Assembly: GCF_003429565.1 (NCBI RefSeq)
Contig: NZ_QUAK01000094.1
Location: forward strand, 24,612 to 58,154
DNA: 33,543 bases
Origin: Streptomyces triticagri
GTDB lineage: Bacteria; Actinomycetota; Actinomycetes; Streptomycetales; Streptomycetaceae
Direction of reading: 5' to 3'
Part shown: in pieces, positions 1 through 7,725 of the stretch
Layout of the letters: each line of letters opens with the position of its first letter
How positions within the stretch are numbered: the stretch's first letter is position 1
Translations under genes and position numbers: made by a program
The notes under the pieces: generated by a model
Databases searched by the model: none
Told to the model about the DNA's origin: nothing
What the model saw: only the letters and a program-made list of their open reading frames with translations

Positions 1-48
1 TGGTCGCGGGGGCGGCGGTGGCTGCGTCCGGTACGACATCGTGCTCTC

Positions 49-172
49 CTCTGCCAATCACCTTCAAGTACCCAACTGCTCTGCCAATTGGGCTGGTTGA
101 CGTGAATTGGTTGTCCCCGCGATGGGTGATCGCTTAACCACCTGCCCTCAACTCGTTTCCGGCCGACCAATG
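49..172. promoter_or_regulatory. Cluster of CCAAT-type boxes upstream of the GntR gene
   Basis: The stretch before the GntR gene is AT-richer than its surroundings. CTCTGCCAAT occurs at 49-58 and again exactly 30 bp later at 79-88. ACCAAT is present inverted at about 107-112 and direct at 167-172. The second copy extends to CCAATTGGGCTG (84-95), and this 12-mer recurs at the very end of the gene (1128-1139). Autoregulators of the GntR family often bind such repeats near their own start. The operator role is inference. Confidence 0.35.
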
Positions 173-1140
173 TGACTGAAACCGGTTTGCCGTCGCGTGT
201 ACGGCGGTACGGTCGCGGTGTGTCCAAGGGAAGAGCCGGGGACGGCGGCGGCAAGGAGTTCCAGCGCGTGTCCGACGCGCTGCGGGCCAGGCTCGCCGAC
301 GGCACGTACCGCTCGGGCGCACGCCTTCCGGGTCAGCGCGAGCTGGCCGACGAGTTCGGCGTCAGCCGCGACACGGTGCAGCGCGTGCTGCGCGACATGG
401 CGGACGAGGGCCTGATCGAGTCCCGGCAGGGCAGCGGCTCGCGGGTGGTCGGCGGCCGCCGGATCCCCGCACCCAGCGCACCGCGGCAGCCGGGCGGCAC
501 CGGACGGGTCACGCTCGGTTCGCTCGTCGCGGACGCCTTCGCGCAGCCCGAAGTGACCCTGGACGTCTTCACGTTGACATCCGAATCGCTCGACGCGCAC
601 ATCAGGATCCAGGCGGAGAACATCCGGGCGGGCGTCGTCACCGCCCCCGAGCGGATCGCCGTACGCCTGCTGCTTCCGGCGCACGACCTGCGCCTGCCCT
701 ACCCCCGCCCCCTCGGCGACGCGGACGACCTGCGCCTCCAGGAGCGACTGCACACCATCAGCCGCCGGTACCTGGTGACGCTGCGCGACGCGCTCGAGAA
801 TCTGCAGGCCCAGGGCTTCGTGCCGACCGTGCGGATGGAGGTGCGCCGGGTCCAGCTGGCGCCGACGTTCAAGGTGTACCTGTTCAACGGCACGCAGGCG
901 CTCCAGGGGCCGTACGAGGTGGTGGAGCGGCCGATCCGGCTCGATTCGGGGGAGCAGATCGAGGCCCTCGACGTGCTGGGCGTGGGCTCCACCCTGACGC
1001 ACTACGTGATCGACGACGATCCCCAGTCCGGGGGTTCGGTGTTCGTCCGCAGCACGCAGGCCTGGTTCGACTCGCTGTGGCGGTATGTGTCCGTGCAGGA
1101 GGACGCGGACCGGCCGCCGCAGTCGGTCCAATTGGGCTGA
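172..1140 (+). CDS. GntR-family winged-helix transcriptional regulator
   Basis: This is a one-component DNA-binding regulator, 322 aa from GTG 172. Residues about 28-92 form a GntR winged helix: GTYRSGARLPGQRELADEFG, then the recognition helix VSRDTVQRVLRDM and the wing ending RQGSGSRV. The remaining ~220 residues are probably the effector or dimerisation domain. They do not look like a standard FadR or HutC/UTRA domain to me, but they end in a FVRSTQAWFDSLW motif that I associate with Streptomyces regulators of this kind. No clear ribosome site precedes 172; GTG 220 is an alternative start that keeps the whole HTH. The gene converges on the ABC permease at 1197, and its targets cannot be told from the sequence. 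The family assignment is firm. Confidence 0.85.
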   Translation: MTETGLPSRVRRYGRGVSKGRAGDGGGKEFQRVSDALRARLADGTYRSGARLPGQRELADEFGVSRDTVQRVLRDMADEGLIESRQGSGSRVVGGRRIPAPSAPRQPGGTGRVTLGSLVADAFAQPEVTLDVFTLTSESLDAHIRIQAENIRAGVVTAPERIAVRLLLPAHDLRLPYPRPLGDADDLRLQERLHTISRRYLVTLRDALENLQAQGFVPTVRMEVRRVQLAPTFKVYLFNGTQALQGPYEVVERPIRLDSGEQIEALDVLGVGSTLTHYVIDDDPQSGGSVFVRSTQAWFDSLWRYVSVQEDADRPPQSVQLG

Positions 1141-1196
1141 TTGCGGCGGCCGTCGGGGAGCCTGCGGGCGTGTAGTGGCTCGGTCGGCGCGGCGGC

Positions 1197-1932
1197 TCAG
1201 TCGGTGCGGCGACTGAAGAGGGCGGCCGCGATCAGGATCGAGACCGTGGCGATGCCCGCGCACCAGGCGAGTGCCACCCAGGCTGTGTGGCCGATCGATT
1301 CGCCGAGCAGCAGCCCGCGCAGCGAGGTGATCACGGGGGCGACCGGCTGATGCTCGGCGAACCCCTGCAGCCAGGACGGCATCGTGTCGGTCGGCACGAA
1401 CGCGGGGCTCGGATACGGCAGGAAGCTGACGAAGAAGCTGAACCCGCCTGCCGCCTCGGGCGACTTGGCGATCAGGCCGACCGCCGCCGCCAGCCAGGAG
1501 ATCGCCAGGATGTACGCGATCAGGATGCCGAGTGCGGCGAACCAGCCGGCGGCCGAGGCGCCGGGGCGGAAGCCGATCGCGAAGGCGAGGGCGAACACCA
1601 GCGAGGTGGCGGCCAGATTGCGGGCGGTCGATGCGAGCACGTGCCCGGTGAGGATCGCCGTACCGCCGATGTCCATGGAGCGGAAGCGGTCGATGATGCC
1701 GCCCTTGAGGTCCTCGGTGACCGCCATCGCGGTGTTCGCCGATCCGAAGCCGGCGCAGAGCAGCAGCACGCCCGGCACGACGTAAGTCACGTACTCCGTA
1801 CCGGTGTTGATGGCTCCGCCGAAGAAGTAGACGAAGACGAGGAGGAGGATCACCGGGAGGGCGATCGCGGTGATGAGCGCGTCGATGTTGCGCCGGCTCA
1901 GGCGGATCGAGCGGCCGGTGAGGGTGAGGGCG

Positions 1933-1943
<11 letters not shown>
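1197..1943 (-). CDS. ABC-2 type drug exporter permease (DrrB-like)
   Basis: This is the membrane subunit of an ABC exporter, 248 aa, read as six hydrophobic segments. The first is about residues 20-45 (DALITAIALP onward), then about 53-75, with the loop TEDLKGGIIDRFRSM between TM2 and TM3. That loop is typical of the ABC-2/DrrB family and contacts the ATPase. I chose ATG 1943 because it overlaps the ATPase stop by 11 bp (stop codon at 1933-1935), a translationally coupled arrangement; a longer open frame reaching upstream lies inside the ATPase gene. With its partner it should form a plasma-membrane pump for hydrophobic drugs or a self-made metabolite. The substrate is unknown. Confidence 0.9.
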
Positions 1944-2907
<964 letters not shown>

Positions 2908-2921
2908 GGAGGCTTCCCCTC

Positions 2922-3022
2922 TACTGCGTATGGCTCTATTGCGTATGGCTCTACTGCGTATGGGCTACTGCGCACGGCTCTATTGCGTACGGACTACTGC
3001 GCACGACTTACTGCGTAAGGTT
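2922..3022. repeat. Seven tandem 14-15 bp repeats in a divergent promoter region
   Basis: Seven head-to-tail units with consensus TAYTGCGYAYGGCTC start at 2922, 2937, 2952, 2966, 2981, 2995 and 3009. Unit lengths are 15, 15, 14, 15, 14, 14 and 14. Each contains GCGTAT, GCGTAC, GCGTAA or GCGCAC, which resembles the left half of the 15-bp dyads that follow. The first unit begins only 15 nt upstream of the ABC ATPase ATG, so most of the array probably lies in its mRNA leader or promoter. Confidence 0.9.
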
Positions 3023-3111
3023 TACGCGCTTCTGTTTAAGGGTTACGCAGAAAGGGGTGGGCGTCAAGCGGATCGGCGTGGATGCGGGCCGCTTCTGCTT
3101 ATGGGGTACGC
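3013..3111. promoter_or_regulatory. Three related 15-bp dyad operators between ABC exporter and TetR
   Basis: GCGTAAGGTTTACGC at 3013-3027 is a perfect inverted repeat (6-bp arms, 3-bp centre). Related sites are GTTTAAGGGTTACGC at 3034-3048 and GCTTATGGGGTACGC at 3097-3111. Start-to-start distances are 21 and 63 bp, close to two and six helical turns, so all three would face the same side of the DNA. The last sits just before a TAGGCT -10-like hexamer (3117-3122) in front of the TetR gene, which fits autorepression. Binding by the adjacent TetR is inference. Confidence 0.65.
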
Positions 3112-3116
3112 ATCAC

Positions 3117-3122
3117 TAGGCT
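3117..3122 (+). promoter_or_regulatory. -10-like hexamer TAGGCT for the TetR gene
   Basis: TAGGCT matches the streptomycete housekeeping -10 pattern. It lies 38 nt before the GTG start and immediately downstream of the third 15-bp dyad, leaving room for a leader with the AAGGAGG ribosome site at 3144-3150. No convincing -35 is visible. Confidence 0.4.
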
Positions 3123-3159
3123 GGTCGACGGGTCGTACATGTGAAGGAGGCGGTGGGGC

Positions 3160-3963
3160 GTGGCGCGCAGGGAGTCCGGGGCCGGCGGTGGCGGCGAGGA
3201 GACCGCGAGCGGTCTGCCGGTGAGTCTCGAACGGGCCTGGGGCCTGCGGGAACGCCCGGTCAAGGGCCCCAAACCCGGGCTGACACAGGACCGCATCGTG
3301 GACGCGGCGGTCTCACTCGCGGAGGCGGAAGGCCTCGCCGCGGTCTCCATGGGCCGGGTCGCCAAGGAACTCGGCGCCTCCACGATGTCCCTGTACCGCT
3401 ATGTGGCCACCAAGAACGAGCTCTACCTGCTCATGCAGGACGCGGCCTCCGACGATCCGCCGTCCATTCCGCCCACCGACGGCGGCTGGCGGGCCGGCCT
3501 CACCCGCTGGGCGCTGGGCCTGCGGGCGATGTACCACAGCCACCTCTGGATGCTGCGGATCCCGCTCTCCGGACCACCGGCCAGCCCGAAGTCGGTGGCA
3601 TGGATGGAGTACGCGCTCGCGGCCCTGGAGGGCACGGGGCTCGACGCCGGTGAGCAGCTGGGCACGGTCACCCTGCTCAGCGGCTACGTCCGCCATGAGG
3701 CGACGCTGATGTCCGACCTGGACGCGGCGTACGCGGCCGAGGGCCGCACGCCCGACGAGGTGATGAGCCGCTACGTCCGCACGCTCACCCACCTCACCAC
3801 CCCCGAGCGCCACCCGGCGGTGACCCGCCTCCTCGCCACCAATGTCTTCGCCTACACCGAAGGACCCGAAGAGGAGGCCGACTTCGACTTCCACTTCGGC
3901 CTGGAGCGCGTGCTCGACGGCGTCTCCGCACTGGTGGACCGGCGGGCCGGAGCGGGGAGTTGA
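3160..3963 (+). CDS. TetR-family regulator of the adjacent ABC exporter
   Basis: This is a one-component repressor, 267 aa. The TetR helix-turn-helix is at about residues 45-92 (RIVDAAVSLAEAEGLAAVSM, then VAKELGASTMSLYRYVATKNEL). It is preceded by a ~40-residue basic, Gly-rich arm ending RPVKGPKPGLT, common in the TetR subfamily that accompanies Drr-type ABC exporters. The C-terminal ~170 residues form the helical ligand and dimer domain. The GTG start at 3160 follows a strong AAGGAGG at 3144-3150. The gene is divergent from the ABC genes and preceded by the 15-bp dyads, so it probably represses both itself and the exporter and is released by the exported drug. The family is firm; the target is inference. 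Confidence 0.92.
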   Translation: MARRESGAGGGGEETASGLPVSLERAWGLRERPVKGPKPGLTQDRIVDAAVSLAEAEGLAAVSMGRVAKELGASTMSLYRYVATKNELYLLMQDAASDDPPSIPPTDGGWRAGLTRWALGLRAMYHSHLWMLRIPLSGPPASPKSVAWMEYALAALEGTGLDAGEQLGTVTLLSGYVRHEATLMSDLDAAYAAEGRTPDEVMSRYVRTLTHLTTPERHPAVTRLLATNVFAYTEGPEEEADFDFHFGLERVLDGVSALVDRRAGAGS

Positions 3964-4004
3964 GCTCTGGCGGGGTCAGTCGGTGCTCGGGCGGCGGTGC
4001 CCCA

Positions 4005-4010
4005 TAGGCT
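4005..4010 (+). promoter_or_regulatory. -10-like TAGGCT, leaderless promoter
   Basis: TAGGCT lies six bases before ATG 4017. Transcription from it would start at or next to the ATG, so the mRNA would have no leader. No Shine-Dalgarno sequence is present, which supports this. Confidence 0.5.
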
Positions 4011-4016
4011 GGGGTG

Positions 4017-4583
4017 ATGGATGAGATCGACGGGGTGGAGGTCATCGGGTTTTCGGATGCCGAGGCGTTCGAGGAGTGGATCGACCGGAACCACACGCGG
4101 CAGGAAGGCCTGTGGATCCGGATGGCGAAGAAGAAGTCCGGGATTCCGTCGGTCACGGAGGACGAGCTGGTCGACATCGGGCTCTGCTACGGCTGGATCT
4201 CCGGCCAGCGGCGAGGGCTCGACGACCGGTACTACCTGCAGAAGTACGTGCCGCGCCGGCGCCGCAGCCTCTGGTCGCAGGTCAATGTGGACAAGGTCGC
4301 GATGCTGACGGCCGCGGGCCGGATGCGGGAGCCGGGGCTCGCCGAGGTGCGCAGGGCGCAGGAGGACGGCCGATGGGACGCGGCCTACGAGTCCCAGGCC
4401 AAGGCGACGACGCCGCCCGATCTGGCGGCGGAGCTGGCGGGCGACCCCGCGGCGGCGGAGGCGTTCGAGCGCCTCGACCGGACGGGTCGGTACCTCGTGA
4501 TGCTGCCGCTGCTGCAAGCCCTGAATCCCGATGCGCGCAGCGCCCGGCTGGCGAAGATCCTCGAACTGCTCCGCAACGCCTGA
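4017..4583 (+). CDS. YdeI/OmpD-associated family protein
   Basis: This is a soluble protein of 188 aa from ATG 4017. It carries the family's recognisable elements: an N-terminal AFEEWIDRNHTRQEGLWIRMAK, the conserved DIGLCYGWISGQRRGLDD, then YYLQKYVPRRRRSLWSQVN. The C-terminal half matches the helical OmpD-associated region, with repeated Asp/Glu-Ala stretches. The biochemical role of the family is not established. GTG 4014 directly before the ATG is an alternative start; the TAGGCT at 4005-4010 favours the ATG on a leaderless transcript. It stands alone between the TetR gene and a 9-bp repeat tract that begins 18 bases after its stop. Confidence 0.88.
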   Translation: MDEIDGVEVIGFSDAEAFEEWIDRNHTRQEGLWIRMAKKKSGIPSVTEDELVDIGLCYGWISGQRRGLDDRYYLQKYVPRRRRSLWSQVNVDKVAMLTAAGRMREPGLAEVRRAQEDGRWDAAYESQAKATTPPDLAAELAGDPAAAEAFERLDRTGRYLVMLPLLQALNPDARSARLAKILELLRNA

Positions 4584-4601
4584 CGGTCGATCCTCGGGGC
4601 T

Positions 4602-4682
4602 GACTCCCCTGACTCCCCTGACTCCCCTGACTCCCCTGACTCCTCTGATCCCTCCGACTCCTCCGATTTCTCCGATTTCTCG
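4602..4682. repeat. Nine tandem 9-bp repeats (GACTCCCCT)
   Basis: Four perfect copies of GACTCCCCT (4602-4637) are followed by five decaying copies: GACTCCTCT, GATCCCTCC, GACTCCTCC, GATTTCTCC and GATTTCTCG. Divergence rises steadily away from the YdeI-like gene, as expected when copies are added at one end. The rest of the 4584-4828 gap holds nothing I recognise. Confidence 0.95.
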
Positions 4683-4828
4683 GACGGGGCGGTGCTCCTG
4701 TTGCGGCGGCCCGGGCATCGCGTTTGAGTGGGAGGGTCTCCGTTCCTCGGGATCCCCGGGTACCCGGACGGCTCCGAGGGCCAGCGAGGATCGCCTGCCG
4801 TGGCCGGCAGGTCCGTCAGGGAGCAGCC

Positions 4829-5041
4829 ATGGGGCATCACCACAAGTCGAATCAGGCCGTCGAAGGCGATCCGGAAACGGGTCACGGACGGGGCATGCCC
4901 CGTCGCCCCGACGAGCGCGAACTCGAGAGGCGTACGGAGGAGGACCGCCGGGAAGCGGGGCTGGTCGCAGCGGCGGACGAAGCGGATCCCTGGGGCTCGG
5001 GAGGTTCGTCCCCGTACTCGGGAGGTCCGTATGAGCGGTGA
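4829..5041 (+). CDS. Small hydrophilic protein overlapping the GreA-like gene
   Basis: This is a 70-aa ORF. It begins MGHHHKSNQA, has a charged middle (DERELERRTEEDRREAGL) and ends in a Gly/Ser/Pro-rich tail. The ATG at 4829 follows AGGGAG, and the gene ends inside the next one, overlapping it by 11 bp (5031-5041), which suggests translational coupling. There is no membrane segment or signal peptide. The HHH run near the N-terminus could bind metal, but that is speculation. I do not recognise a family. Codon bias and the ribosome site support a real gene. Confidence 0.6.
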   Translation: MGHHHKSNQAVEGDPETGHGRGMPRRPDERELERRTEEDRREAGLVAAADEADPWGSGGSSPYSGGPYER

Positions 5042-5513
5042 ATCCGTGCCCGCGGAGGGCCCCGCACCGATCAGTGAGGCGGCCCGCCGAGGCCTCGAGC
5101 AGGAGGTCGCCGGACTTCGCGAGGAGCGCGCGAAGGTCGCGGCGACCCTGGAGGACTCGGACGACGCGGTCGGCGATCGGGGCGACGCGGCGGACGAGGT
5201 GCAGCGGGCGGACGAGCTGGACCGCCTGGACAATCGCATCGGCGAACTCATCCGTCGGCTGAGCGAGGGCGCCGCCCAAGGGCCGCCGCCCACCGAGGAG
5301 GTGGGGGTGGGCAGCACGGTCACGGTCCGGTTCGAGGACGGGGCGGAGGAAACGCTTCAGGTCGCGGAGGTGGCGGAGGCGGGGACCCCCGATCTGGTCA
5401 CTGCGGACAGCCCGTTGGGCCGGGCTCTGATCGGCGGTCATACCGGCGACACGGTCAACTACCGGAGCCCGGCGGGCCGTTCGACGGTCACCGTCGTGGC
5501 CGTCGGGGGGTGA
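5031..5513 (+). CDS. GreA/GreB-family elongation factor-like protein
   Basis: This is a 160-aa protein with the Gre layout. An N-terminal helical hairpin (about residues 14-80) carries GDRGDAADE at the tip, where GreA has GDLSENAEY, so acidic residues are kept. A C-terminal FKBP-like domain (about 90-160) includes DSPLGRALIGGHTGDTVNY, close to the GreA SPxxRALIGxxxGD motif. Gre factors enter the RNA polymerase secondary channel and stimulate cleavage of backtracked RNA. The divergent N-terminal tip means a different polymerase-channel role is possible, as in the Rnk-like or Streptomyces Gre paralogues. ATG 5031 follows GGAGG at 5021-5025. It overlaps the preceding 70-aa ORF. Confidence 0.82.
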   Translation: MSGESVPAEGPAPISEAARRGLEQEVAGLREERAKVAATLEDSDDAVGDRGDAADEVQRADELDRLDNRIGELIRRLSEGAAQGPPPTEEVGVGSTVTVRFEDGAEETLQVAEVAEAGTPDLVTADSPLGRALIGGHTGDTVNYRSPAGRSTVTVVAVGG

Positions 5514-5521
5514 GCCGGGCC

Positions 5522-5552
5522 CGATATCAGCCCGTCCGGCGTCTGAGGACAA
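5522..5552. repeat. Streptomyces intergenic repeat-like sequence
   Basis: The segment around ATATCAGCCCGTCCGGCGTC followed by TGAGGAC resembles a short extragenic sequence that I recall recurring in Streptomyces genomes after gene ends. It lies directly after the GreA-like gene and before a convergent TetR gene. This identification is from memory only. Confidence 0.45.
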
Positions 5553-5591
5553 GGCCCGTTCAGGCCGTGCCGGTTCCAGGCCCGGCGGCCT

Positions 5592-5610
5592 CGCCCCGGA
5601 CCCCGGGGCG
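5592..5610. terminator. Hairpin between convergent genes
   Basis: CGCCCCGG (5592-5599) and CCGGGGCG (5603-5610) form a perfect 8-bp stem with a 3-nt loop between the convergent GreA-like and TetR genes. There is no U-run, but actinobacterial terminators often lack one. Confidence 0.5.
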
Positions 5611-5613
5611 GGC

Positions 5614-6243
5614 TCACAGCCCGCCCCGTAGCAGCGCCGCCTGCCGCCGAACCGCGTCCGTCGTACGGACCTGGTCATCCGTGGCGAGCAGATCGAGCAA
5701 CGCACCCCGCAGCACCGCGAGCGCCACCGTCCGGTCCGCGGCGCCCGCCGCACCGTCCCGCTCCCGCGCAGGCTGGTGGGAGGCGAGCACGGCGAGCCAG
5801 TCGTCGACCGTGGCGCGGGCGAACCCCGCCCAGGCGCCGTCCGGTTCGACCAGGGAGCGAGCGTATGCCTCGGCCCACAGACGCAGCAGCGGCCGGTGCT
5901 CCGCGGCGGCGAGCCAGGACCACACGTGCTCGACGGTGTCGGCGAGCCGGTGGTCGTCCTCGCCGGGACCCGGGTGCTCGCCGAGACGGTCGAGGAAGGC
6001 CAGTTCGTCCCGGCGGGCCCGGGCGAGCAGGGCCCGTACCAGGCCGTCCTTGTTCCCGAACAGGAACATCAGAACCCGCGGACTGGACCCGATCGCGGTG
6101 GCCAGCGGCCGCAGGGACAGATCGGCGAGGCCGTGCTCGAGCGCGTACCCGTAGGCGGCCTCGAGGAGCTCGGTGTGGCGGGCCGACGGGGCGGGGGCAG
6201 TGCTGGACGCCGGGTCGGTCGGGGTTGTCGGTTCCTCGGGCAT
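5614..6243 (-). CDS. TetR-family transcriptional regulator
   Basis: This is a 209-aa repressor. After a Pro/Thr/Ser-rich arm, the HTH is at about residues 22-68 (ARHTELLEAAYGYALEHGLA, then LATAIGSSPRVLMFLFGNKDGL). The rest is the helical ligand domain, with the LRLWAEAYARSL segment typical of the family. The ATG at 6243 lacks a Shine-Dalgarno sequence but has TAGGCT six bases upstream, implying a leaderless mRNA. It is divergent from the GNAT gene at 6293 across 49 bp containing an 18-bp dyad that spans its -35/-10 spacer, so autorepression and control of the acetyltransferase are likely. The ligand is unknown. Confidence 0.9.
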   Translation of the reverse strand: MPEEPTTPTDPASSTAPAPSARHTELLEAAYGYALEHGLADLSLRPLATAIGSSPRVLMFLFGNKDGLVRALLARARRDELAFLDRLGEHPGPGEDDHRLADTVEHVWSWLAAAEHRPLLRLWAEAYARSLVEPDGAWAGFARATVDDWLAVLASHQPARERDGAAGAADRTVALAVLRGALLDLLATDDQVRTTDAVRRQAALLRGGL

Positions 6244-6249
6244 GGGGCT

Positions 6250-6279
6250 AGCCTAAAGCTACTGAAACAGTCGTGTCAG
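6250..6279 (-). promoter_or_regulatory. Promoter and overlapping dyad operator of TetR/GNAT pair
   Basis: On the minus strand TAGGCT (6250-6255) is a -10-like element six bases from the ATG, with TGACAC (6273-6278) 17 bp upstream as a -35. The imperfect inverted repeat CTGAAAC-AGTC-GTGTCAG at 6262-6279 (6 of 7 arm positions match) covers the spacer and -35. A TetR dimer bound here would block the polymerase. Confidence 0.6.
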
Positions 6280-6292
6280 CGAGGGCCGCACA

Positions 6293-6823
6293 GTGTCACA
6301 GCATGTACGCACCCACACGACCGCGTCGTCGAACAACCCGCGGATCAGCCTGCGCCGCGCCGATCGCGCGGGCGATCTGGGCTGGGTGGTGATGGCCCAC
6401 GGGGAGGTCTACGACCGGCAGTTCGGCTGGAACACCGACTTCGAGGCACTCGTCGCGCGCATCGTCGCCGACTACGCGGACGCACACGACCCGGCCGCCG
6501 AGGCGGGCTGGATCGCCGAGGTCGACGGCCGGCGCGCGGGCTGCGTGTTCCTGGTGTCCGGCGACGAGCCCGGCGTCGCCAAGCTGCGCATCCTGCTCGT
6601 CACCCCTGAGGCCCGCGGCCTCGGCCTGGGGGACCGCCTGGTGACCGAGTGCCTCGACTTCGCACGAGCGGCCGGCCATCGGAGCGTGACCCTGTGGACG
6701 AACAGCGTCCTGACCTCCGCCCGCCGCATCTACGAGGCGCACGGCTTCACCCTCACCGCCGAGCACCCACACGACAGCTTCGGCACCCACCTCACGGGCC
6801 AGACATGGACGTTGACGCTGTGA
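6293..6823 (+). CDS. GNAT-family N-acetyltransferase
   Basis: This is a 176-aa acetyl-CoA-dependent acetyltransferase. The core runs from about residue 18 (PRISLRRADRAGDLGWVVMA) to the end. The acetyl-CoA motif A is LRILLVTPEARGLGLGDRLV (the RGLGLGD loop), followed by the motif B region LWTNSVLTSARRIYEAHGF. This subgroup (HGEVYDRQFGWNTDFEALVA) is often found fused to, or beside, MarR-type regulators; here it is paired with a divergent TetR. The GTG start at 6293 is the first in frame and leaves no room for an obvious ribosome site. The substrate is unknown. Confidence 0.9.
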   Translation: MSQHVRTHTTASSNNPRISLRRADRAGDLGWVVMAHGEVYDRQFGWNTDFEALVARIVADYADAHDPAAEAGWIAEVDGRRAGCVFLVSGDEPGVAKLRILLVTPEARGLGLGDRLVTECLDFARAAGHRSVTLWTNSVLTSARRIYEAHGFTLTAEHPHDSFGTHLTGQTWTLTL

Positions 6824-6954
6824 ACCAGCGAGTGCCGGCTGTGAATCGCTGTGAACCAGCGAGTGCCGGCTGTGAATCACCGAGTACCAGTTGTGAAGCA
6901 GCGAGTGCCGGCTGTGAATCATCGAATACCAGCTGTGGACTAGCGCGTACCGCA
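6819..6954. repeat. 21-bp tandem repeats spanning two convergent gene ends
   Basis: Units begin at 6819, 6850, 6871, 6892, 6913 and 6934, plus a 10-bp partial unit at 6840. The consensus is TGTGAANCANCGAGTRCCRG plus one base. Alternate units resemble each other most (GAGTGCCGGC versus GARTACCAGY), giving a 42-bp higher-order period. The first unit contains the TGA stop of the GNAT gene; the last overlaps the stop codon and final codons of the convergent SGNH gene (stop codon at 6940-6942). Confidence 0.95.
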
Positions 6955-7725
6955 GCTCATCGGCAGCAGCTCCGGGCGTTTCGCGACGCGTGTGTCGCCG
7001 GAGGAGCGGCCTCGTATCCGCCGCCCCAGCCAAGGCCCGAGGAACGTGGCGGCCCATCGCAGCTCCGCCGCCGCGACCTGGCGTGCCGCGGGTGCCGGCA
7101 GCGGCGGCAGCGGTCGGGTCCAGGAGTCGTCGCTGCCGGGGAGGCCGAGGGCGTGAGCCGCAGCGGCGGCGATCCGCTCGTGGCCCAGTGGCCCCGCGTG
7201 CAGACGGTCCGAGCTCCACAGCCTCCGATCCGTGGCCACGGGGTGCAGGGCGGTCTCGGCGACCACGACCCCGTGGCGGGCGGCCGCGGCCCGTATCCGG
7301 TCGTTGAGCTCGAACACCCGGGACCGTACGGGCCGGGCCAGCGGCGCGATCCGTGCCACATCGGGAGTCGTCAGGGTCACCACCTGTGCCCCTGCCGCGG
7401 TCAGCGCGGCGAACATCTCCTCCAGATGCCCGGCCACCTCGGCCGCGTCGAAGCGGGGCCGCAGCAGGTCGTTCACCCCCGCGACCACGGTCGCGAGATC
7501 GGGCCGCAGGGCCAGGGCCGGCGCGAGCTGCTCGGCGCGGACCTGGGCGGCGAGCCGTCCCCGTACGGCCAGATTCGCGTACTGCAGGCCGGGACTTGCG
7601 GCGGCGACGTGCTCGGCGAGCCGGTCGGCCCAGCCGCGCAGGCCGGTGCCGTCGTCCCCGTCGCCGACGCCCTCGGTCTGGCTGTCGCCCAGGGCGACGA
7701 AACGGTGGTACTCAGCTCTCGGCAC
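6940..7725 (-). CDS. SGNH/GDSL-type hydrolase
   Basis: This is a 261-aa esterase/lipase-like hydrolase without a signal peptide, so probably cytoplasmic. Block I has the nucleophile Ser in GDSQTEG (near residue 15), block III has the Asn in GVNDLL, and block V has the Asp/His pair in DRLHAGPLGHE; the block II Gly is in NLAVRGR. The GTG start overlaps the PadR gene end by 14 bp, so it is probably co-transcribed and coupled with that regulator. The last residues (SCGTR) are encoded within the 21-bp repeat tract, and the C-terminal ~60 residues beyond the catalytic core are basic. The substrate is unknown. Confidence 0.9.
   Translation of the reverse strand: MPRAEYHRFVALGDSQTEGVGDGDDGTGLRGWADRLAEHVAAASPGLQYANLAVRGRLAAQVRAEQLAPALALRPDLATVVAGVNDLLRPRFDAAEVAGHLEEMFAALTAAGAQVVTLTTPDVARIAPLARPVRSRVFELNDRIRAAAARHGVVVAETALHPVATDRRLWSSDRLHAGPLGHERIAAAAAHALGLPGSDDSWTRPLPPLPAPAARQVAAAELRWAATFLGPWLGRRIRGRSSGDTRVAKRPELLPMSCGTR

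Noticed and set aside
148..1263. 371-codon open frame on the minus strand over the GntR gene
   Set aside because: It is Arg/His/Leu-rich with no recognisable domain and mirrors the GC-biased third positions of the GntR gene.
3852..5753. 633-codon minus-strand frame with Ser-Gly-Glu-like repeats in an alternative phase
   Set aside because: The peptide repeats are the translation of the 9-bp DNA repeat. The frame runs antisense to well-supported YdeI and Gre-like genes.
6819..6954. CRISPR-like array
   Set aside because: The 21-bp units are directly adjacent with no spacers and there are no cas genes, so this is a tandem repeat.
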